Assembly (NCBI GenBank): GCA_021843755.1
Contig: JAKBWB010000038.1
Location: 1-64,000, forward strand
Length of the DNA stretch: 64,000 nucleotides
DNA from: Pseudomonadota bacterium
GTDB lineage: Bacteria > Pseudomonadota > Gammaproteobacteria > Steroidobacterales > Steroidobacteraceae
Direction: 5' to 3'
Under the pieces are notes generated by a model. The model had not been told where the DNA came from. It saw only the letters and a program-made list of their open reading frames with translations, and searched no databases. The position numbers and the translations under genes are program-made. Below, piece by piece: positions 1 through 6,873 of the stretch. Each line of letters starts with the position of its first letter. The stretch's first letter is position 1.

Positions 1-2
1 TG

Positions 3-335
3 CATTTGATCGCCGACAATTACGCTACCCACAAGCATCCGGCCGTGCAGCGGTGGCTTGCCAAACGACCGCGTATCCACATGCACTTCACGCCGACCTC
101 GGCCTCGTGGTTGAACATGGTTGAGCGGTTCTTTCGGGACATCACGGTGGAATGGCTGCGCCGCGGTGTCTTCACGAGCGTTCCCGAATTGGTCGCCGCC
201 ATCGATGACTACATCGCGCATCACAATACCAATCCCAAGCCATTCATTTGGACCAAGAGCGCTCGCGATATCTTGCAGAAGGTCATTCGTGCAAATAGCC
301 GCTTAAGTTCCAAACAGAATGAAGCACTACAGTAA
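3..335 (+). CDS. IS630-family transposase, C-terminal part (cut by window edge)
   Basis: This is the 3' end of a DDE transposase of the IS630/Tc1-mariner superfamily; its reading frame is open back to the window edge, so the start lies outside. The visible part begins at the second catalytic aspartate (LIADNYATHKHP) and contains the family's third acidic residue in the segment FTPTSASWLNMVERFF, which fits the DDE fold. The C-terminal helical part ends at a TAA that lies inside the left arm of a perfect hairpin at 331-367. The catalytic residues in the visible part are intact, so it is not visibly decayed here, but completeness cannot be judged. It borders an island carrying toxin-antitoxin-like genes. 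Confidence 0.85.
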   Translation, partial: HLIADNYATHKHPAVQRWLAKRPRIHMHFTPTSASWLNMVERFFRDITVEWLRRGVFTSVPELVAAIDDYIAHHNTNPKPFIWTKSARDILQKVIRANSRLSSKQNEALQ

Positions 336-367
336 CCATCCCCCGGCTTTGCCGGGGGATGGTTACT
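331..367. repeat. Perfect 17-bp hairpin at the 3' end of the transposase
   Basis: Positions 331-347 and 351-367 are perfect reverse complements around a TTT loop. The left arm contains the transposase stop codon. The right arm recurs exactly at 2409-2425. No T-tract follows, so it is a poor intrinsic terminator. It is more likely the insertion-sequence end or a REP-like palindrome. Confidence 0.8.
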
Positions 368-548
368 CGGGCGTGCCAGGCCGCGCGCTGGGCGCAGGCG
401 AGGGCGTCCTGCTCAGTTGGGGAATGGCGGTGCGCAGGCGCATTGGGAGCCCTCCGTGCCAAAGGACATTTGACGCGATTCCGGTGCGGTCGTCGCCCAT
501 CCCGTCGGAGGTACTCCTCTGGACTCGCCGGCACACGTGGCCAAACGA

Positions 549-577
549 TTGGTATATGTTCTCAATTATGGTACGAT
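549..577 (+). promoter_or_regulatory. Candidate sigma-70 promoter of the MNT-HEPN-Xre operon
   Basis: TTGGTA (549-554) and TACGAT (572-577) are separated by 17 bases; each matches the consensus hexamer at four of six positions. Transcription would start at about 584, only a few bases before the ATG at 588, giving a nearly leaderless mRNA. It overlaps the dyad at 558-595. This is inference from sequence only. Confidence 0.35.
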
Positions 578-595
578 CGTCCTCAATATGAGAAC
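558..595. promoter_or_regulatory. Symmetric three-part dyad overlapping the operon start codon
   Basis: GTTCTCA (558-564) and TGAGAAC (589-595) are perfect reverse complements. Exactly midway sits the self-complementary octamer ACGATCGT (573-580), with eight bases on each side. The whole 38-bp element is centred at 576.5, over the candidate -10 and the ATG at 588. Such a layout suits cooperative binding of a dimeric antitoxin and autorepression of the operon. Confidence 0.5.
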
Positions 596-1205
596 TAGGT
601 CTGTTCAGCCCGTTGAGCTGCTGTTCGGCGCGTACCGCCGCCACGTGCTCTCGCTCCTGTTGCTGAGGCCCGATGAAAGCTTTTACGTCCGCGAGATCGG
701 GCGATTGACCGGAGTGCCCACTGGCCCCCTCCACCGCGAACTCAAAGCATTGGCTGAATCGGGACTGCTGGCGCGCTCCGTATCCGGAAATCAGGTCCGC
801 TATCAGGCGTCCCGCGATTGTCCAATCTTCCCGGAGCTTGCGGGGATTTTTCGCAAGACAGCCGGGCTTGCCGACGTTCTGCGCGAGTCGTTGAGCCCGC
901 TCGGCGACGAGGTCGCTCTCGCCTTCGTATTCGGTTCGGTTGCACAGGGCAAGGAAAAGCCGACAAGCGACATCGACCTGCTGGTCGTCGGCACGGTGCC
1001 TTTCGAAAGCGTTGTCGAAGCCTCTCATTCTGCGCGCGAACGACTCGGCCGCGAGGTCAATCCGGTTGTAATGTCGAGGGACGCCTTTCGAGCAAAGCAG
1101 CGCGGAGGTGACCGCTTCCTTTCCCGCGTGCTGAAGGAGCCGAAGATCTTCCTCATTGGAGACGCGAGTGAGCTTGGAAAACTTGCTGAAGATCGGGCAG
1201 CTTAA
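588..1205 (+). CDS. MNT-type nucleotidyltransferase with N-terminal winged helix (candidate antitoxin or modifier)
   Basis: The protein has about 205 residues. Residues about 10-80 resemble a winged-helix DNA-binding domain (YVREIGRLTGVPTGPLHREL). Residues about 105-190 form a minimal nucleotidyltransferase domain with the diagnostic GS (116-117) and DID (128-130) signature. In MNT-HEPN systems the MNT partner neutralises the HEPN toxin, in characterised cases by AMPylating it; here the HEPN gene follows directly, overlapping by about 38 bases. The ATG at 588 was chosen over an upstream in-frame start at 537 because it lies at the centre of the promoter/operator region and the extra residues have no domain. 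The fused DNA-binding domain could make this protein the autoregulator. Antitoxin function is inferred from context. Confidence 0.8.
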   Translation: MRTRSVQPVELLFGAYRRHVLSLLLLRPDESFYVREIGRLTGVPTGPLHRELKALAESGLLARSVSGNQVRYQASRDCPIFPELAGIFRKTAGLADVLRESLSPLGDEVALAFVFGSVAQGKEKPTSDIDLLVVGTVPFESVVEASHSARERLGREVNPVVMSRDAFRAKQRGGDRFLSRVLKEPKIFLIGDASELGKLAEDRAA

Positions 1206-1623
1206 GCCTCACGCCCCGGAACCCGCGGAAATCGAGCGGCTCTTGACTGCGGCGCGCCGAAATCTGCGCGACGCACGCGTGACCAGCATCAGCGCTGAGA
1301 CGCGCTTCGACGCGGCGTACAAGGCGATCATGCAGAGCGCGCTGGCAGCGCTGATGATGAACGGTTACCGACCCGATACGAACCGGCCAGGACACCACAT
1401 GACCATCATCCAGAGTCTGCCGCTCACCATTGGCCTTGATTCCAAGCGAATTATCGTGCTGGACACGTTACGGCGGCAGCGGAACGTAGCCGACTACACG
1501 GGTGATGACGTGGACGAGACAACCGCAGAGCATTGCATCGCTGAGGCGGAAGGGCTGCTCGGCGATGTCGCGGTCTGGCGCGCGTCGCAACGGCCCGATC
1601 TCGCCCCGCAGAAGCGGCGATGA
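1168..1623 (+). CDS. HEPN-domain protein, candidate RNase toxin
   Basis: This is an all-helical protein of about 151 residues immediately downstream of the MNT gene. Residues 105-110 (RNVADY) match the RN-x-x-x-Y/H form of the HEPN active-site motif, with tyrosine where many toxins have histidine. An arginine/histidine-rich segment (RPGHHM) lies around residue 73. GTG at 1168 is preferred; a TTG at 1156 is also in frame. The start lies inside the MNT gene, and the stop overlaps the next ATG as ATGA, so the three genes appear translationally coupled. HEPN toxins are typically RNases; whether the tyrosine variant is active cannot be told from sequence. Confidence 0.75.
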   Translation: MSLENLLKIGQLKPHAPEPAEIERLLTAARRNLRDARVTSISAETRFDAAYKAIMQSALAALMMNGYRPDTNRPGHHMTIIQSLPLTIGLDSKRIIVLDTLRRQRNVADYTGDDVDETTAEHCIAEAEGLLGDVAVWRASQRPDLAPQKRR

Positions 1624-2024
1624 GCGATTGTGAAGCGCCAATGAGTGTGAAGAGCTTAAGACCAATCCGGAGTGAGCGGGACTACGAGCACGCGCTCGCA
1701 GAGGTCGAAGAGCTCTGGGGCGCAAAGGCGGGCACGCCCAAAGGCGACCGCGTGGACATCGTTGCGACTCTCATCGAGGCGTATGAGACGGAGCACTATC
1801 CTATGGATCCGCCGGACCCGATCGAGGCGATCAAGTTTCGGATGGAGCAGCAAGGGCTTACCCGCAAGGACCTGGAGGGGATCCTTGGCACCCGGACCCG
1901 AGTCTCGGAGGTGCTCAATCGCAAGCGCGGCCTGTCGATCAACATGATCCGCGCGTTGCACGACAAGCTTGGAATTTCCGCAGAGGTCCTCATTCGGTCA
2001 ATTCGCGGCCCGAAGACCGTCTGA
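1620..2024 (+). CDS. HigA-like Xre-family antitoxin
   Basis: This 134-residue protein resembles COG5499-type HigA antitoxins: an acidic helical N-terminal region (ALAEVEELWGAK, then an ETEHYPMDPPDP-type linker) followed at about residues 68-130 by an Xre helix-turn-helix (MEQQGLTRKDLEGILG, then SEVLNRKRGLS). It starts at the ATGA overlap with the HEPN gene. Members of this family usually follow a RelE-type HigB toxin, which is absent here; the HEPN gene takes that place. It could bind the dyad at 558-595 and repress the operon, or act as a second antitoxin. Family assignment is fairly secure; partner and role are inferred. Confidence 0.8.
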   Translation: MSDCEAPMSVKSLRPIRSERDYEHALAEVEELWGAKAGTPKGDRVDIVATLIEAYETEHYPMDPPDPIEAIKFRMEQQGLTRKDLEGILGTRTRVSEVLNRKRGLSINMIRALHDKLGISAEVLIRSIRGPKTV

Positions 2025-2408
2025 GTTTTCCCGCGCTCAGTGCCAAATTGCGTGCAGGGGCCCAGTCTACCGGCACCGCCCTTTGGGCCGCGACTTGTGG
2101 TTCGTAACGCGGTGGCGCATCATTTAGATTGGAGCTAGACCAACAAGTACAGTCATGAAGCTGCACCTGCCCAACAGTGCGCACCTGCAGAACATCGAGG
2201 GCTTCATTAGGAAATACAGCCCTAATGGCACTCCAACCCGTCTGCACGTGTCGGGAAACAGCCGATATATCCATGCCCACCCTTTTGCGCTCGCGATGGC
2301 TGCGTGCGCAGGCGCGCTTGCAAAGAACAAGGGTTGGAGGACGACTGGGTCAAATCCCGAAGGTTGCCTCCCTGCTGTACCTAGTCCAATAGGAGACCCC
2401 TCGGATTC
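2025..2408. other. Gene-poor end of the accessory island
   Basis: This stretch of almost 400 bases is less GC-rich than its surroundings and holds no convincing complete gene. One open frame (2155-2433, plus strand) crosses it and is listed separately. No tRNA, promoter of good quality or terminator was seen. It ends at the second copy of the island repeat. Confidence 0.4.
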
Positions 2409-2433
2409 GCCGGGGGATGGTTACTGCTGGTGA
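2155..2433 (+). pseudogene. Possible truncated gene, N-terminal fragment running into the repeat
   Basis: An open frame of 92 codons begins at an ATG without a good ribosome binding site. The first 60 residues (for example RYIHAHPFALAMAACAG) look protein-like. The last part, from about residue 70, reads through the 17-bp island repeat and into the neighbouring peptidase's stop region, where it loses any protein character. The likeliest reading is the N-terminal end of a gene whose remainder was lost at the repeat junction. I do not recognise the family. It could also be a chance frame. Confidence 0.3.
2409..2425. repeat. Second copy of the 17-bp island repeat
   Basis: These 17 bases are identical to 351-367. 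Upstream, 2398-2404 can pair with 2410-2416 (one G-T pair), giving an imperfect version of the hairpin at 331-367. The copy overlaps the minus-strand TAA stop (2421-2423) of the adjacent S10 peptidase, so the repeat supplies that stop codon. Confidence 0.7.
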
Positions 2434-4070
2434 TCGGTCGAGTCGATGAATGCCACGATGTTGGCATGCAACTGCTTCAGCGCCGGCACGTGTACGTAGA
2501 TCATGTGACCCGACATGTAGTAGTGGTACTGGATGTTCGCCTGCAGCTTGCGCTCCATGGGCAGGTGGCTCATCTCGTAGATGCCCTCGTAGAAGGGCGT
2601 CGCGAGGTCGAAGTAGCCGCCGTTCAGCATCACCTTCAGATCCGGATCCTGTTTGATCGCGTTCGCCAGATCCGGCATCACGTTGAGCGCCCGGGACAGC
2701 GCGTAGCCCACCCCGGGCTGTCTGTGCTCGAAGTTCCAGATCCGCCAGACCGGAATCTGCATCTTGTAACGCAGTCCCATGCCGAAGTGCAGGACCTTGC
2801 GCGAGTAGTCGTTGAACGCCGCGGCATACGCGGAGCTGATCGCCGCGGACTGCGGGTCGTATTGGGCGCGCTGCCCGAGCGGATTCAATGACGGACCGGC
2901 GAAGCGGGAGTCGAGCCGGCCGGTGGATTCATCGGTGCCGGCGAGCAGCTCGTGCTGGAACTCGCCCCCGGTGACACGGAGATTCGCTTTTTCGATGTAG
3001 CCGATCGGTAGCCCCGTGTACTCGTGCAGTTTTGCCGCGATGGCATCGAAGTCCGAGGTGCGCAGCAGCGAGCCCGCGCGCAGCGCCTGCGCATAGTCGG
3101 TCATCGCGAAGTGCTCGACTCTGGCGAGCAGCGGCTTCAATGGGGGCTGGCCGCCCGGCAACTTGTGGTGATACCACGCGGTGGCGGTGAAGGAAGGCAG
3201 CGAGAGCTCATAGGGCAGGCCGATCCCGGGATTGAAGCGCGCCATTCCGATCCCGTTGGAATCGTCGAAGTTCAGGATCGCCGAGAGCAGGATCACGCCG
3301 TTGAAGTCGATATTGTGACGGGTCTCGAGGGCGTTGACGAGCATGGCTGAGCGCGGCGTGCCGTAGCTCTCGCCGAGGAGGTACTTCGGGGAGTTCCAGC
3401 GGCCGTACTTGGACAGGAACTTCATGATGAACTGCGAGAACGCGTGCACGTCCGCGTCCGCACCATAGAAGTTCTTGGCCGGGTCGGGACCGCGCACCCG
3501 GCCGAATCCCGTTCCGGGAGCATCGACGAACACCAGGTCCGAGGCGTCGAGCAGGCTGTACTCGTTGTTTACGAGCTTGTAGGGGGCTGGCGGGGTCTGC
3601 GTGTGATCGGCCGTGATCACGCGGCGGGGGCCGAAGGCGCCCATGTGCAGCCATACGCTCGCCGAGCCTGGGCCGCCATTGTAGAGGAAGGTGATCGGAC
3701 GTTTGCTCGGTTTGGCCCCGTTCTTGAAATAGGCCACGTAGAACATCGCGGCCTCGGACTGGACCCGCTTGGCCTTGCCGGGACTCGGTTGTCCGAATCC
3801 GTACGCGCCCGTCGCGTCATTCCAGCCAGGGCCGTGCACGATGATCATGCCGGCCACGGCGCGGTAGTGGATCGTGTGGCCGTTCACCGTCACTGCACCG
3901 TCCGTGGTGCTTGCGTGGGTATGGAAATACGGGTTGTGCGCGCGACGCCAGGGCCGCTTTGCGGGCGACTTGGCGAGCGCGGTCGCGGCGGCGCCGAGCG
4001 TCGCGAGCGCGAGCACCGCGAGCAGCGCGGCGCCACCGGTCGGGGCGCGGCTGTGCATCGTGCGACTCAT
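2421..4070 (-). CDS. Exported S10-family serine carboxypeptidase-like protein (downstream copy)
   Basis: This 549-residue alpha/beta-hydrolase belongs to peptidase family S10. An N-terminal signal peptide (hydrophobic residues about 13-33, ending near ALA) implies export to the periplasm or beyond. The oxyanion segment NGGPGSASVW is at 131-140. The catalytic triad is visible: Ser235 in GESYGT, Asp488 in GGYFDLATPF and His522 in SGHMIY. Family members remove C-terminal residues from peptides, often at acidic pH. It overlaps its upstream paralogue by ATGA, so the two are co-translated. Its stop codon lies inside the island repeat at 2409-2425, so the original C-terminus may have been slightly altered by the insertion. 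Its substrate is unknown. Confidence 0.88.
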   Translation of the reverse strand: MSRTMHSRAPTGGAALLAVLALATLGAAATALAKSPAKRPWRRAHNPYFHTHASTTDGAVTVNGHTIHYRAVAGMIIVHGPGWNDATGAYGFGQPSPGKAKRVQSEAAMFYVAYFKNGAKPSKRPITFLYNGGPGSASVWLHMGAFGPRRVITADHTQTPPAPYKLVNNEYSLLDASDLVFVDAPGTGFGRVRGPDPAKNFYGADADVHAFSQFIMKFLSKYGRWNSPKYLLGESYGTPRSAMLVNALETRHNIDFNGVILLSAILNFDDSNGIGMARFNPGIGLPYELSLPSFTATAWYHHKLPGGQPPLKPLLARVEHFAMTDYAQALRAGSLLRTSDFDAIAAKLHEYTGLPIGYIEKANLRVTGGEFQHELLAGTDESTGRLDSRFAGPSLNPLGQRAQYDPQSAAISSAYAAAFNDYSRKVLHFGMGLRYKMQIPVWRIWNFEHRQPGVGYALSRALNVMPDLANAIKQDPDLKVMLNGGYFDLATPFYEGIYEMSHLPMERKLQANIQYHYYMSGHMIYVHVPALKQLHANIVAFIDSTDHQQ

Positions 4071-5677
4071 GATCGGCCTCCCAGGTTGTCGGTCTGGCGG
4101 ATGAAAGCTACGACGTTGGCATGAAGCTTCTTCAGGTCCGCGACCCGCACGTAGATCATGTGTCCGGACTTGTAGTAGTGATACTGAATGTTCTTGTCCA
4201 GGCTCCGCGGTATCTGCAGGTGATGCATCTCGTACCAGCCTTCATAGAACGGGGTGGCCAGATCGAAGTAGCCGCCGTTCAGCATGATCTTCAGATCCGG
4301 ATCGTATTTCATCGCGTAAGCGAGGTCGGGCATGACGTTGACGTCGATGGGCAGTTTCATGGAAGCATTCGGGGGGCGATGCTTCATCTGCCAGTCGGGT
4401 ATGTTGATCTCCGGCAGGTACGCAAGATCGGTCTTGTAATGCAGGTCGGCGGTCACGTATGTGTTGAACGCGGCCACGTATGCCGAGCTGATGGCGGCGG
4501 CCTGCGGGTCGTACTGGGCGTGCTCGTTGAGGGGATCTATCGATGGCCCGGCGAAGCGGGTGTCGAGCCGGCCAGTGGTCTCGTCGTGCGAGTTGAGCAA
4601 CTCGTGTTCGAACATCAGGCCGCTGACCTGCAGGTTGGCCTTCAACAGATAGGGGATCGGCAACCCGGTGTACTGGTGCATCCGCTCGGCGATCGAGCGC
4701 TCCTGCGCGCGAGGGAGGACGGCGCCTTGCGCGAGCGCATCGGCGTAGCTTCCCATGGCGAATCGCTCCACTTTCTTCAGGAACGGTCGCAGATGAGCGG
4801 GCTCAGCGGGCAGAACGTGGTGATACCATGCGGTGGCCGCCATGGATGGCAGCGCGATTTCGTACGGCAGCTCGATGCCTGGATTATGCTGCGGGTCATC
4901 GGCGCTCAGGTCGAAGTTCAGAATCTGCGACTGCATGATCACGCCGTTGAAGTCGACATCGTCGTTGACCTCGAGGTCGTAGATGAGCGCGGCCGACCGG
5001 GGTGTTCCGTAGCTTTCTCCGTAGAGGTACTTCGGTGAATTCCAGCGGTGGAAGCGCGAGAGAAACTGCATGATGAACGAGGCGAACGCGTCGGCGTCCT
5101 GATCGACTCCGTAGAACGCCTTGTCCTTTCCCTTGCCTTCGATCCGGCTGTAACCGGTGCCCGGGGCGTCGATGAACACCAAGTCCGAGGCGTCGAGCAG
5201 ACTGTACTGATTGTTGACGAGGCGGTAGGGCGCCGGGGGCGTGTGCGTATTGCTGTTGGTCACGACCCGCACGGGACCGTAGGCGCCCATGTGCAGCCAT
5301 ACGCTCGAGGAGCCCGGTCCGCCGTTGTAGAGGAACGTGATCGGCCGGTCCTGAGCGGGCACGCCACGCTGGAAATACGCGACGTAGAACATGGAGGCGG
5401 CTGGCGGACCGTCGGGCATGCCGAGCGCATGCTTGCCCGTGGCCGGTGTCGCCGCGTCGTCCCAGTTCCCCGGATGCACGATGAGGGTTCCGGCCACCGC
5501 CTCGTAGGCGATCTTGCGCCCGTTGACCGTGACCGTACCGTAGCTCTTCACCGCACGGGGCGTGAACAAACTCGAGGCCGACGCTGCGGCGGGCCGGGTC
5601 TTGTGGCCGGCGGCGAAGGCAGGCGTGAGACACGCGGCGAGCGAGGCAATCGCCACTACGGGGATGACAGGCTTCAT
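4067..5677 (-). CDS. Exported S10-family serine carboxypeptidase-like protein (upstream copy)
   Basis: This 536-residue paralogue of the preceding peptidase has the same layout: signal peptide at residues 1-22 (ending AFA), oxyanion segment NGGPGSSSVW at 118-127, and triad Ser222 (GESYGT), Asp472 (GGYFDLATPF) and His506 (SGHMIY). It is the first gene of a two-gene operon and overlaps the next by four bases. The high similarity along the whole length indicates tandem duplication followed by divergence, mostly in the N-terminal third. Role inferred: extracytoplasmic peptide degradation for nutrition. Confidence 0.88.
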   Translation of the reverse strand: MKPVIPVVAIASLAACLTPAFAAGHKTRPAAASASSLFTPRAVKSYGTVTVNGRKIAYEAVAGTLIVHPGNWDDAATPATGKHALGMPDGPPAASMFYVAYFQRGVPAQDRPITFLYNGGPGSSSVWLHMGAYGPVRVVTNSNTHTPPAPYRLVNNQYSLLDASDLVFIDAPGTGYSRIEGKGKDKAFYGVDQDADAFASFIMQFLSRFHRWNSPKYLYGESYGTPRSAALIYDLEVNDDVDFNGVIMQSQILNFDLSADDPQHNPGIELPYEIALPSMAATAWYHHVLPAEPAHLRPFLKKVERFAMGSYADALAQGAVLPRAQERSIAERMHQYTGLPIPYLLKANLQVSGLMFEHELLNSHDETTGRLDTRFAGPSIDPLNEHAQYDPQAAAISSAYVAAFNTYVTADLHYKTDLAYLPEINIPDWQMKHRPPNASMKLPIDVNVMPDLAYAMKYDPDLKIMLNGGYFDLATPFYEGWYEMHHLQIPRSLDKNIQYHYYKSGHMIYVRVADLKKLHANVVAFIRQTDNLGGRS

Positions 5678-5912
5678 GCGAATGCTCCTCCGGCGCGCGG
5701 GCCCGGTCTTGGTGGACTGGATTCACGGGAGCCCGGAGCGGGCATGATGCCGTATCGTCCCTCGAGGGGGGATGCCGGCCGCCGGCTGGACGGTCGGATT
5801 TGCGGCGAACTCACCTGCAACCGCGACGAAGCGAGCCGGCACGGGGGTTGGCCGGGTTGGCGTGCGGCAGTGCCGACTTGCTCCCCGGAGGAGGTGGCGC
5901 TAGCGTAGCGCG

Positions 5913-6107
5913 GTGGTGAAGCTGCTGCTCTGGCTGATTCTCCTCGTGCTGTGCTGGCCGCTGGCGGTGCTGGCGCTGCTCGCGTGGCCGATCCTGTGGT
6001 TGCTGTTGCTGCCGCTGCGATTGCTCGGGATAGCCGTGGATGGTGTATTTCAGCTGCTGCGGGCCGTTGTGCTGTTGCCGGCGCGAGTACTGAGCGGGCG
6101 GCTGTAA
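5913..6107 (+). CDS. Small hydrophobic membrane protein
   Basis: This is a 64-residue protein made almost entirely of leucine, tryptophan and valine, with two likely membrane-spanning stretches (about residues 3-20 and 22-45) and a basic C-terminal tail. The start is GTG-GTG. A GGAGGAGG sequence lies about 18 bases upstream, which is rather far. I recall similar tiny membrane proteins in xanthomonad genomes but no function. It stands alone between the divergent peptidase operon and the FAH-family gene. Confidence 0.55.
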   Translation: MVKLLLWLILLVLCWPLAVLALLAWPILWLLLLPLRLLGIAVDGVFQLLRAVVLLPARVLSGRL

Positions 6108-6149
6108 GGTGGCGGATTCTGCCGCGCGCGCGTGTTACGCTGTGCCGTC

Positions 6150-6845
6150 ATGGATTACGTCCTCACTCCGCCGCGCATAACGAGCGCGCCAGTCGCCGGC
6201 ACTGCCCGGCGCTTTCCCGTGCATCGGATCTATTGCGTGGGCTCGAACTATCAGGCCCATGCCCAGGAGATGGGCCGCACCGGTCGGGAGCCGCCGGTGT
6301 TCTTCATGAAGCCGGCGGACGCGTTGCTGCCGGTCGAGTCCGGCGAGGTGGGGCGGCTGCCGTATCCGAGCCTGACCCATGACTTTCATCACGAGGTGGA
6401 GCTGGTCGTGGCGATCGGCGAAGGCGGACGCGACATCCCGCCCGCCGAAGCGCAGCGGCACGTGTACGGCTATGCCGTCGGGCTCGACATGACCCGGCGC
6501 GATCTGCAGGCCCAGATGAAGAAGCGCGCGGGCCCGTGGTGCATCGGCAAGGGGTTCGAGTACGCCGCGCCGATTGGACCGGTCACTGCGCATGCGCAGG
6601 CCGCGCAGATCGGCGCGGCGGTGATCGCGCTGAACGTCAACGGCGTCGAGCGCCAGCGCGGCGCGATAGCTCAGATGATCTGGAACGTGCCGCAGATCAT
6701 CGCGCACCTGTCGGCCGCCTGGACGCTTGCGCCCGGTGATCTGGTGTTCACCGGCACGCCTGCCGGTGTCGCCGCCGTCGAGCGGGGCGATCTGCTGGAG
6801 GCAAGTGTCACGGGTCTGGAGCCATTGCGCGTGCGGGTCGTCTGA
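6150..6845 (+). CDS. Fumarylacetoacetate hydrolase (FAH) family protein, fumarylpyruvate hydrolase-like
   Basis: This protein of about 231 residues is a single FAH domain that cleaves or isomerises beta-diketone acids in aromatic catabolism. Visible family signatures are YCVGSNYQAHAQEM near residue 25, the metal-ligand region DFHHEVELVVAIG, GYAVGLDMTRRDLQ, KGFEYAAPIGP and the C-terminal GDLVFTGTPAGV. The length and the GxNYxxHAxEM form match the small FAH proteins such as fumarylpyruvate or maleylpyruvate hydrolases. ATG at 6150 was preferred to GTG at 6132 because it matches the usual family N-terminus. It faces the convergent thiolase gene 28 bases away. The exact substrate is not determinable. 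Confidence 0.82.
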   Translation: MDYVLTPPRITSAPVAGTARRFPVHRIYCVGSNYQAHAQEMGRTGREPPVFFMKPADALLPVESGEVGRLPYPSLTHDFHHEVELVVAIGEGGRDIPPAEAQRHVYGYAVGLDMTRRDLQAQMKKRAGPWCIGKGFEYAAPIGPVTAHAQAAQIGAAVIALNVNGVERQRGAIAQMIWNVPQIIAHLSAAWTLAPGDLVFTGTPAGVAAVERGDLLEASVTGLEPLRVRVV

Positions 6846-6873
6846 GACGCGCACGCAACAGCCAGCGGGCGCG

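Noticed and set aside
331-367. Hairpin as a simple transcription terminator
   Set aside because: The stem is perfect but no T-tract follows, and an exact copy of one arm occurs at the far end of the island, so a repeat or IS end fits better.
5748-5912. Open frame extending 5048-5908 on the plus strand
   Set aside because: It is the shadow of the minus-strand S10 gene with no start context or domain.
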